Shown: positions 1 through 5,657 of the stretch, piece by piece
How the letters are laid out: each line of letters begins with the position of its first letter
Position numbering within the stretch: position 1 is the first letter of the stretch
Assembly: GCA_946999025.1 (NCBI GenBank)
Contig: CAMQBP010000084.1
Coordinates: 1-7,809, forward strand
Direction of reading: 5' to 3'
Length of the DNA stretch: 7,809 nt
Origin: an uncultured Prevotella sp.
GTDB lineage: Bacteria; Bacteroidota; Bacteroidia; Bacteroidales; Bacteroidaceae
The notes under the pieces: generated by a model
The model's input: the letters and a program-made list of their open reading frames with translations, nothing else
What the model was told of the DNA's origin: nothing
The model's database searches: none
Position numbers and translations under genes: made by a program

Positions 1-1638
1 TCGTACAAAGTCAGCGGTGGTCTGCACGGAGTTGGTGTAAGTTGCGTTAACGCCCTATCCTCTCACATGACATCTCAGGTGTTCCGTGACGGCAAAATCT
101 ACCAACAAGAATACGAAAGGGGAAAAGCCCTCTACCCAGTGAAAGTCATTGGAGAGACCAACCTGCGTGGAACGCGTCAGCAGTTCTGGCCAGATAAATC
201 TATATTCACGACCACTCACTTCCAATGGGACATCATTGCGAGGCGCATGCGAGAGCTGGCTTTCCTGAATGCAGGCATTCGCATCACCCTTACTGACCTG
301 CGTCCCAATGAGGAAGGCAAGACACGTACGGAGGTTTTCCACGCTAAAGACGGCCTCAAAGAGTTCGTCCGCTATGTTGATCGGCACAGAACGCACCTCT
401 TCGACGATGTTATCTACCTGAAAACAGAGAAGCAAGGCATCCCCATTGAGGTGGCCATCATGTACAACACCGACTATTCTGAGAACATACACTCGTACGT
501 TAACAACATCAACACCATAGAGGGTGGCACACACCTCACAGGTTTTCGCGCCGCACTGACACGCACGTTGAAGACGTATGCAGACAACGACCCCGTTATT
601 TCAAAGCAAATTGAAAAGGCAAAGATAGAGATTGCCGGTGAAGACTTTCGTGAAGGACTTACCGCTGTGATATCTATTAAGGTGGCAGAGCCTCAGTTTG
701 AGGGGCAAACCAAGACCAAATTGGGCAACAGTGAGGTATCTGGTGCCGTGCAACAAGCTGTTGGCGAAGCACTTACCAACTACTTGGAAGAGCATCCCAC
801 CGAGGCAAAACAAATCTGCGAGAAGGTGGTTTTGGCAGCTACGGCACGTATTGCCGCACGAAAAGCGCGCGAGAGCGTTCAGCGTAAGAACGTCATGAGC
901 GGCGGAGGACTGCCAGGTAAACTGGCTGACTGCTCCAACAAAGACCCGAAAGATTGTGAGATATTCCTGGTGGAGGGTGACTCCGCTGGTGGATCGGCTA
1001 AACAAGGACGCGACCGATACACGCAAGCCATATTGCCATTGCGTGGCAAAATCTTGAATGTGGAAAAGGTGCAATGGCACAGAGTGTTCGAGGCCGAGTC
1101 GGTGATGAACATCATTCAGAGCATCGGCGTGCGCTTTGGCGTAGACGGAGAGGACGACCGAGAGGCCAATATCGACAAGCTGCGCTACGACAAGATTATC
1201 ATCATGACCGATGCCGACGTCGATGGTTCGCACATCGACACGCTCATCATGACGCTGTTCTATCGCTTCATGCCCAAAATCATCGAAGAAGGGCACCTCT
1301 ACATCGCTACTCCACCGCTTTACAAGTGTACTTACAAGAACAAGGCAAGTGAATATTGCTACACCGAACAGCAACGACAGACCTTCATAGACAAGTACGC
1401 CCAGGGCGAGGAAGACAGCAAGAGCATTCACACGCAACGATACAAAGGTCTTGGTGAGATGAACCCTGAGCAATTATGGGAAACGACCATGGATCCAAAG
1501 ACTCGTCTTTTGAAGCAGGTAACCATCGAGAATGCAGCCGATGCAGACGAGATATTCTCCATGCTTATGGGTGATGACGTGGAGCCACGTCGTGAATTTA
1601 TTGAGCAGAACGCAACCTATGCGAACATTGATGCATAG
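1..1638 (+). CDS. gyrB: DNA gyrase subunit B, 3' part (5' end outside window)
   Basis: GyrB is the ATPase and TOPRIM subunit of DNA gyrase, which with GyrA introduces negative supercoils. The frame is open from base 1, and its first residues (SYKVSGGLHGVGVS) match the GHKL ATP-lid region, near residue 108 of E. coli GyrB, so about 107 residues are missing and the ATG at 67 is internal. The 545 residues present contain the rest of the ATPase domain, the transducer domain with QTKTKL, the TOPRIM motif EGDSAGGSA (catalytic Glu codon at 973-975), the metal-binding DADVDG, and the C-terminal QRYKGLGEMNPEQLW. KQGRDR after the TOPRIM motif favours GyrB over ParE, which usually has KQARDR. The roughly 170-residue insertion of E. 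coli GyrB is absent, as in most non-proteobacterial forms. The Arg equivalent to E. coli R136 (coumarin contact) is retained. It ends in TAG, followed by a strong terminator, and converges with the peptidase gene. Confidence 0.98.
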   Translation, partial: SYKVSGGLHGVGVSCVNALSSHMTSQVFRDGKIYQQEYERGKALYPVKVIGETNLRGTRQQFWPDKSIFTTTHFQWDIIARRMRELAFLNAGIRITLTDLRPNEEGKTRTEVFHAKDGLKEFVRYVDRHRTHLFDDVIYLKTEKQGIPIEVAIMYNTDYSENIHSYVNNINTIEGGTHLTGFRAALTRTLKTYADNDPVISKQIEKAKIEIAGEDFREGLTAVISIKVAEPQFEGQTKTKLGNSEVSGAVQQAVGEALTNYLEEHPTEAKQICEKVVLAATARIAARKARESVQRKNVMSGGGLPGKLADCSNKDPKDCEIFLVEGDSAGGSAKQGRDRYTQAILPLRGKILNVEKVQWHRVFEAESVMNIIQSIGVRFGVDGEDDREANIDKLRYDKIIIMTDADVDGSHIDTLIMTLFYRFMPKIIEEGHLYIATPPLYKCTYKNKASEYCYTEQQRQTFIDKYAQGEEDSKSIHTQRYKGLGEMNPEQLWETTMDPKTRLLKQVTIENAADADEIFSMLMGDDVEPRREFIEQNATYANIDA

Positions 1639-1658
1639 GCGTTAGATAAGCAAAGACT

Positions 1659-1701
1659 AAGGGGCATGCAATCGATTTGCATGCCCCTTTTTTCGTTTTT
1701 T
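1659..1701 (+). terminator. Intrinsic terminator of gyrB
   Basis: GGGGCATGCAA (1661-1671) pairs perfectly with TTGCATGCCCC (1677-1687) around a 5-base loop, and AA/TT extends the stem by two pairs. A run of six T, then CG, then seven T follows directly. It lies 20 bases after the gyrB stop codon. The T-tract is on the + side only, so the element should mainly stop gyrB transcription and work poorly for the convergent peptidase gene. Confidence 0.93.
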
Positions 1702-1739
1702 AATGTGCCGTGCAGCCCAACCGCTGTTGTTAGGAAGGT

Positions 1740-2777
1740 TTATCGCACCCCATAGGCCGTCTGACTCATGTATACAGCCACCGTTTTAAAACGCAAATAA
1801 TTGTCGCTGAGATACATATACCCGCCGAAAGGATTGTTTTTACCCCATGAATTCTTGGCAATATAGTAGGTATTTCCTTGCTTATCGTGCGCCAATCCCA
1901 CCAATACCATACAATGGTCGTCAGTAGTTTTCAGCGTTTCAAACTGCCTTTGACGCGCTGCTGGCGTAACGTTTACAGCTTCATTGGGCAACTTAGCCAC
2001 ACCCTCTACAAACGAAAATCCCGGCTCGCTGATATCTCCTTCCCAGCAAACAGGATGCCCCGTCTGCAAAGCCCCCTTGACATGTGCCATCAACGTGTCC
2101 AGAGGTACATTCATAAAGGCATCGCGGTACCGATTATCGGGTATCTCCAAAGCAAACGAATGTCCGTATGGATGGTGCGTAAAACTGGTTAATAAGAGAT
2201 ATTCATGAGGTAAACAAACGCTGTGGGCAAACTGTTTTGGCGTATATTCAGCATGCCTGAAAAAGACAAACCGTGGCATGAAACCAACTTCAGCGTCCAA
2301 CATTTCATCCACAAGCCCATCCATTTTCTGCAAACTTGCTGACCGCGAGGCCGCCAACTGCACCTTTCTGGCCAACACATTGTAATTTACTTGCTGACTA
2401 TGATACGTGTCCTCATGCAACATACCATATCTTTCCAACAAGCGAAGAGCCATCGATGCCGTCCCACGAAGCGACACCTGCTTTCTTCCTCCCGCAAAGA
2501 AAGCCTCACGAGCCTGTTCCTTCAGCAACATTCGAGCGAGATAATCAACCGACAAGTTGACCGAGTCGCCCATCATCAGCCGTTCTGATTCGATGGTTCC
2601 CAGCATGGCATACGCCCAACAAAGCGAACTGCTTCCCTGGTTCTTCACGGGAGTTACCTTCAGCATCACATCCGTTTTGGACTGATGATGCCGTACCTCG
2701 TTCGACTTATTCACATTTCTGCAAGCCGAAACTAAAACCAACATGCCGCACAAAAACAACAGTATCTTTCTCATCAT
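1740..2777 (-). CDS. Lipoprotein C1-family (bleomycin hydrolase/aminopeptidase C-like) cysteine peptidase
   Basis: This is a papain-fold cysteine peptidase that probably acts in the cell envelope. With the start at 2777 it has 345 residues. The N-terminus MMRKILLFLCGMLVLVSAC is a type II signal peptide with lipobox VSAC and lipidation at Cys19. The catalytic set is visible: oxyanion Gln47 and nucleophile Cys53 (KNQGSSSLCWAY), His288 (DDHCMVLVG) and Asn309 (AKNSWG). The central GTASMALRLLERYGM and PVCWEGD resemble the C1B (bleomycin hydrolase/PepC) branch. C1B enzymes are commonly about 400-450 residues, so this is a compact version. The frame is open up to an ATG at 2813, but that start would put 12 residues before the signal peptide and place the promoter inside the gene, so I chose 2777; the adjacent ATG at 2774 is equally possible. 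It is transcribed alone, divergent from the U32 gene. The substrate is unknown, and anchoring to the inner or outer membrane cannot be decided here. Confidence 0.88.
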   Translation of the reverse strand: MMRKILLFLCGMLVLVSACRNVNKSNEVRHHQSKTDVMLKVTPVKNQGSSSLCWAYAMLGTIESERLMMGDSVNLSVDYLARMLLKEQAREAFFAGGRKQVSLRGTASMALRLLERYGMLHEDTYHSQQVNYNVLARKVQLAASRSASLQKMDGLVDEMLDAEVGFMPRFVFFRHAEYTPKQFAHSVCLPHEYLLLTSFTHHPYGHSFALEIPDNRYRDAFMNVPLDTLMAHVKGALQTGHPVCWEGDISEPGFSFVEGVAKLPNEAVNVTPAARQRQFETLKTTDDHCMVLVGLAHDKQGNTYYIAKNSWGKNNPFGGYMYLSDNYLRFKTVAVYMSQTAYGVR

Positions 2778-2781
2778 AGTG

Positions 2782-2814
2782 CAAAGATAATACAAAAACC
2801 ATACAAATCGCACA
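2782..2814 (-). promoter_or_regulatory. Bacteroidetes-type promoter of the C1 peptidase gene
   Basis: On the minus strand TATCTTTG (2789 to 2782) matches the -7 consensus TAnnTTTG exactly. The best -33 candidate is TGTG (2814 to 2811), 21 bases upstream, a 3 of 4 match to TTTG. Only four bases separate the -7 box from the ATG at 2777, so the mRNA should begin almost at the start codon. The -33 element is the weak part of this call. Confidence 0.7.
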
Positions 2815-2821
2815 GCTTTAC

Positions 2822-2852
2822 TTTGCAGTTATTACAAATAAGCGTAACTTTG
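2822..2852 (+). promoter_or_regulatory. Bacteroidetes-type promoter of the U32 gene
   Basis: TTTG (2822-2825), a 19-base spacer and TAACTTTG (2845-2852) match the -33/-7 consensus of the Bacteroidetes primary sigma factor. The start codon at 2858 is five bases after the box, which predicts a 5' leader of roughly zero to three bases. Its -33 element lies about eight bases from that of the divergent peptidase promoter. Confidence 0.85.
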
Positions 2853-2857
2853 CATGT

Positions 2858-4117
2858 ATGAAGCATCAGTTATCAGACTTTGAAATCATGGCACCCGTGG
2901 GGTCCAGAGAGAGCCTTGCAGCCGCCATTCAGGCTGGAGCGGGAGCGGTATACTTCGGCATCGGACAGCTTAACATGCGTTCACACTCTGCCAATCATTT
3001 TACGATTGATGACCTGCACGACATCGCCGAAACGTGCAAGGCACACGGCATCAAGACCTATCTCACGGTGAACACTGTGATTTACGGTGAGGACATCCCA
3101 ACCATGCGCAAGATAATCGACGCGGCAAAGGATGCACAGATATCGGCAGTGATTGCCAGTGACGTGGCCGTGATGACCTATTGCGTGGAGAAAGGAGTGG
3201 AAGTGCACCTCTCCACCCAACTCAACATCTCCAACATCGAGGCCCTGAAGTTCTACGCTCGCTTTGCTGATGTAGTTGTATTGGCGCGCGAACTGAACCT
3301 AAAACAGGTGAAAGAGATTCACCAACAGATTGTCGAACAACACATCTGCGGCCCCCGTGGCGAGCTCATTCGCATTGAAATGTTCTGTCATGGTGCGTTC
3401 TGCATGGCAATCAGCGGCAAATGTTACATGAGTCTTCACGATGCCAATCGCTCCGCTAACCGTGGTGAATGCGTGCAAATCTGCCGCCGTTCGTACACCG
3501 TTACCGACAACGAGACGGGCAACCAGCTGGAGATTGACAACAAATACATTATGAGTCCGAAGGACTTGAAGACCGTTCGCTTCATCAATCTCATGATGGA
3601 CGCGGGCGTACGGGTGTTCAAAATCGAAGGCAGGGCACGCGGACCAGAGTATGTGTACAACGTGGTGACGTGCTACAAAGAAGCCATTCAGTCGGTTATC
3701 GACGGCACTTTCACCGAAGAGAAGAAAGATGCTTGGGACAAACGTCTGTCTACCGTTTTCAACAGAGGATTCTGGGACGGCTATTATCAAGGCCAGAAGT
3801 TAGGAGAATGGACCAAAGAATATGGCAACAAGGCTACCGAGAAAAAGGTCTTGGTGGGCAAGGTGGTGAAGTATTTCTCTAACCTTGGCGTGGCAGAGTT
3901 GGCCATCGAAGCCGCTGAGATAGAGCTTGGTGAGCATCTACTCATCACTGGTCCCACCACGGGCGTGATATACTTTGACGCCAACGAGATACGCTATGAA
4001 CTGAAACCGGTACAGAAGGCCGAGAAAGGATGGCGCGTCTCCATTGCCGTTCCCGACAAAGTGCGCCCCAACGACAAGCTATTCAAGATAGTAAGTGCGG
4101 TGAAGCAGGATGTCTAA
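2858..4117 (+). CDS. U32-family protein (TrhP/YegQ-like putative RNA hydroxylation factor; 'collagenase-like')
   Basis: This 419-residue protein is annotated in many genomes as a U32 peptidase. Characterised relatives (TrhP/YegQ, RlhA, UbiU/V) are Fe-S proteins for oxygen-independent hydroxylation of tRNA U34, 23S rRNA or ubiquinone precursors. The N-terminal barrel begins EIMAPVGSRESLAAAIQAGA. The U32 signature lies at residues 174-192 (EMFCHGAFCMAISGKCYMS), with Phe at a position where the published pattern has an aliphatic residue. Cys177, 182, 189, 205 and 209 are candidate cluster ligands. FNRGFWDGYYQG (301-312) is a family motif, and residues 330-415 form the C-terminal beta-rich U32 domain. 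Length and domain order fit the TrhP/YrrO type better than the longer RlhA type. By family I infer tRNA ho5U34 formation; the substrate cannot be shown from sequence. The start is chosen from the promoter and N-terminal similarity; Met11 is the only near alternative. No canonical terminator follows. Confidence 0.9.
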   Translation: MKHQLSDFEIMAPVGSRESLAAAIQAGAGAVYFGIGQLNMRSHSANHFTIDDLHDIAETCKAHGIKTYLTVNTVIYGEDIPTMRKIIDAAKDAQISAVIASDVAVMTYCVEKGVEVHLSTQLNISNIEALKFYARFADVVVLARELNLKQVKEIHQQIVEQHICGPRGELIRIEMFCHGAFCMAISGKCYMSLHDANRSANRGECVQICRRSYTVTDNETGNQLEIDNKYIMSPKDLKTVRFINLMMDAGVRVFKIEGRARGPEYVYNVVTCYKEAIQSVIDGTFTEEKKDAWDKRLSTVFNRGFWDGYYQGQKLGEWTKEYGNKATEKKVLVGKVVKYFSNLGVAELAIEAAEIELGEHLLITGPTTGVIYFDANEIRYELKPVQKAEKGWRVSIAVPDKVRPNDKLFKIVSAVKQDV

Positions 4118-4138
4118 AAATGACGGCCTCTCCCCCAA

Positions 4139-4159
4139 CCCCTCCCCGAAAGGGAGGGG
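4139..4159. repeat. GC-rich hairpin (dispersed-repeat-like) after the U32 gene
   Basis: CCCCTCCC (4139-4146) pairs perfectly with GGGAGGGG (4152-4159) around the loop CGAAA, just after a pyrimidine run (CTCTCCCCCAACC). It begins 21 bases after the U32 stop. No T-tract follows on + and none on -, so it is not a normal intrinsic terminator. From memory, C-run/G-run hairpins like this recur between genes in Bacteroidales genomes, but I could not check that. Confidence 0.6.
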
Positions 4160-4221
4160 AGTGATTAGCTTATTTGCTGCATGATATTGTCAAAACCTTG
4201 AAAATTCAACGTGAACAAATC

Positions 4222-4386
4222 ATAAAGTTCAATGTTCAAAGCTCAATGTTCAAAGTAAACAGACTATAAAGTTCAATGTTCAAAGTTCAATGTTCAAAGT
4301 GAACTGACCATAAAGTTCAATGTTCAAAGCTCAACGTTCAAAGTAAACTGACCATAAAGTTCAATGTTCAAAGTTCAATGTTCAAA
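4222..4386. repeat. Tandem array of four 44-bp direct repeats made of 7-bp subunits
   Basis: Units start at 4222, 4266, 4310 and 4354, exactly 44 bases apart; the fourth stops after 33 bases. Each has ATAAA, then four heptamers (GTTCAAT, GTTCAAA, G[C/T]TCAA[T/C], GTTCAAA), then an 11-base tail like GTAAACTGACC. The last 33 bases of the array match unit 2 exactly, while units 1 and 3 share a C in the third heptamer. A degraded partial copy may lie just upstream (4198-4221, ATTCAACGTGAAC). Nothing unique lies between units, so this is not a CRISPR. The array ends 17 bases before the sufE start codon. No TAnnTTTG box is seen between the U32 gene and sufE, so the sufE promoter is unrecognised or is that of the U32 gene. 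The rest of 4118-4403 holds only the GC-rich hairpin and AT-rich sequence. Confidence 0.95.
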
Positions 4387-4403
4387 ATTAAAAACTCCTC
4401 AAT

Positions 4404-4826
4404 ATGACCATCAACGAATTGCAAGACGAAGTAATAGAAGATTTTTCAGAGCTGTCCGACTGGATGGACAAGTACCAAATGCTCATCGACTTGGGCAACG
4501 AATTGGAGCCGTTAGACGAGCGGTATAAAACCCAATCGAACCTCATTGACGGCTGTCAGAGCCGCGTTTGGCTGCAATGCGATGAGAAAGAAGGCAAGTT
4601 GTACTTCACTGCCGACAGTGATGCACTGATCGTCAAGGGCATCATTGCCTTGCTCATCCACGTGGTCAGCGGTCATACGCCCCAGGAAATCATAGATGCA
4701 GAACTCTATTTCATTGACAGTATCGGCCTTCATGAGCATCTATCCCCCACCCGAGCCAATGGCTTACTGGCGATGGTTAAGCAGATGAAGATGTATGCGT
4801 TGGCCTTCCAAGCCAAACAACCTTAA
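4404..4826 (+). CDS. sufE: SufE cysteine desulfuration protein
   Basis: SufE accepts persulfide sulfur from the cysteine desulfurase SufS, stimulates that enzyme and passes sulfur on to the SufBCD scaffold for Fe-S cluster assembly in the cytoplasm. The protein has 140 residues, the normal family length. The sulfur-accepting Cys51 lies in LIDGCQSRVWL, the same residue number as in E. coli SufE. Other family features are the helical N-terminus (DWMDKYQMLIDLGNEL) and the C-terminal HLSPTRANGLLAMV. The start ATG lies 17 bases past the repeat array, and no Shine-Dalgarno sequence is visible. No sufS or sufBCD is in the window, so its partners are encoded elsewhere. An RNA methyltransferase gene follows 15 bases after the stop, probably in the same transcript. 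Confusion with CsdE is possible in principle, because the paralogues share this fold. Confidence 0.95.
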   Translation: MTINELQDEVIEDFSELSDWMDKYQMLIDLGNELEPLDERYKTQSNLIDGCQSRVWLQCDEKEGKLYFTADSDALIVKGIIALLIHVVSGHTPQEIIDAELYFIDSIGLHEHLSPTRANGLLAMVKQMKMYALAFQAKQP

Positions 4827-4841
4827 CCTATTGATGGGAAA

Positions 4842-5372
4842 TTGAGAAAACTAAAGACCATAGAGATGCAGCGGTTGTCGGTCAAAGACTTCAAAGCGGC
4901 CGACAAACTACCACTAATCGTCGTGCTCGACGACGTGCGATCCTTATATAATGTGGGCTCGGTATTCCGCTCGTGCGATGCCTTTCGGGTTGAAGCGGTG
5001 TACCTCTGCGGCATCACGGCCACTCCTCCACACCCAGAAATTCACAAGACTGCCTTGGGTGGAGAGGACAGTGTGGACTGGCGGTACTTCGCATCGGCCA
5101 CCCAAGCGGTGGTAGATTTGAGAGAAAGGGGATACTGTGTTTACGCCATCGAGCAGGTGGTTGGCTCCACCAAACTGCAACATTTGTCCGTTGACCGCAG
5201 CAAACATTACGCCGTAGTGTTTGGCAACGAGGTGAAAGGCGTGCACCAAGACACGGTTGATGCATGCGACGGATGCCTGGAGATACCGCAGTTTGGCACC
5301 AAACACTCGCTCAATGTTTCTGTCACTGCAGGCATCGTGGTATGGGAGTTCGCCCGAAAACTGCTGCTGTAA
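4842..5372 (+). CDS. TrmH/SpoU-family (SPOUT) RNA 2'-O-methyltransferase, TTG start
   Basis: This is a knotted SPOUT-fold methyltransferase that uses S-adenosylmethionine to methylate ribose 2'-OH in tRNA or rRNA. With the start at 4842 it has 176 residues. The three SpoU motifs are present: NVGSVFRSCDAF (37-48, with the conserved Asn and Arg), VVFGNEVKGV (125-134) and IPQFGTKHSLNVSVTAG (148-164, the trefoil knot and cofactor loop). It is little more than the catalytic core, without the N-terminal RNA-binding domain of larger relatives such as RlmB, so the target cannot be assigned. TTG gives the N-terminus MRKLKTIE, which resembles MRKL starts I recall from Bacteroidales homologues; the first in-frame ATG is at 4866 and would remove eight residues. 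A four-codon ATG-GGA-AAT-TGA lies at 4834-4845 and its stop overlaps the TTG. The gene follows sufE by 15 bases, indicating co-transcription. Confidence 0.92.
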   Translation: MRKLKTIEMQRLSVKDFKAADKLPLIVVLDDVRSLYNVGSVFRSCDAFRVEAVYLCGITATPPHPEIHKTALGGEDSVDWRYFASATQAVVDLRERGYCVYAIEQVVGSTKLQHLSVDRSKHYAVVFGNEVKGVHQDTVDACDGCLEIPQFGTKHSLNVSVTAGIVVWEFARKLLL

Positions 5373-5467
5373 TCATACGATTCCCTTTAAAGTCGATGAC
5401 AGAAGAAAAGCAAGTAGAATGCAGCAAAATGTAAAATAAAAACATCTATCGGCATTCGTCTAACGTG

Positions 5468-5518
5468 TTAACGCTCAATAAATAAGGCCTTGAGCGGTTA
5501 AAATATTTTAATTTAACC
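5468..5518 (+). other. Two overlapping stems after the methyltransferase gene; possible terminator
   Basis: Stem A pairs TTAACGCTCAA (5468-5478) with TTGAGC-G-GTTAA (5490-5501), 11 pairs with one bulged G. Stem B pairs GGTTAAA (5496-5502) with TTTAACC (5512-5518) and includes the palindrome TTAAAATATTTTAA (5498-5511). Both use bases 5496-5501, so they cannot form together. A/T-rich sequence follows stem A but not a clean T-tract. It sits about 100 bases after the methyltransferase stop and before the ompA-type promoter, where a terminator for the sufE operon is expected. Confidence 0.45.
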
Positions 5519-5527
5519 TGGTATCTC

Positions 5528-5558
5528 ATTGCATTTGCCGTCATTATATGTATATTTG
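5528..5558 (+). promoter_or_regulatory. Candidate Bacteroidetes-type promoter of the OmpA-domain lipoprotein gene
   Basis: TATATTTG (5551-5558) matches the TAnnTTTG -7 box. ATTG (5528-5531), 19 bases upstream, is a 3 of 4 match to the TTTG -33 element. The predicted transcription start is near 5562, giving a 5' leader of about 96 bases, most of it taken up by the hairpin at 5568-5622. Confidence 0.68.
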
Positions 5559-5567
5559 TCATAAGAA

Positions 5568-5622
5568 CCGTGTGCCCAAACAGGCTCAAAATGGTGTTCA
5601 TCCAGGAGCCAGATGCGCACGG
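5568..5622 (+). promoter_or_regulatory. Structured 5' leader hairpin of the OmpA-domain gene
   Basis: CCGTGTGC (5568-5575) pairs over eight positions with GCGCACGG (5615-5622), one of them G-U. Inside it GGCTC (5583-5587) pairs with GAGCC (5606-5610), and TGG (5592-5594) with CCA (5602-5604) closes a 7-base loop. The whole forms one long interrupted hairpin a few bases after the predicted transcription start and 35 bases before the start codon. No T-tract follows, so it is not a terminator. A role in mRNA stability or translation is inferred. Confidence 0.6.
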
Positions 5623-5657
5623 AAAGAAGAAATTAGACAGATTAAAACGATAAAATC

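Noticed and set aside
67..69. ATG at 67 as the start of gyrB
   Set aside because: The frame continues to base 1 with perfectly conserved GyrB residues, so this Met is internal and the gene is cut by the window edge.
601..1473. 290-residue open frame on the minus strand inside gyrB
   Set aside because: It is antisense to the highly conserved gyrB frame, shows no recognisable domain, and has no promoter box I could see; it is a codon-bias shadow.
2854..2883. Nine-codon frame (ATG at 2854) overlapping the U32 start
   Set aside because: It is out of frame, lies right after the -7 box, and is most simply chance; no feature supports translation.
4139..4159. Intrinsic terminator of the U32 gene
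   Set aside because: The stem is strong but no T-tract follows on either strand, so I list it as a repeat-like hairpin instead.
4222..4386. CRISPR-like array
   Set aside because: The 44-bp units are contiguous, without unique spacers, and are internally repetitive; there are no cas genes in the window.
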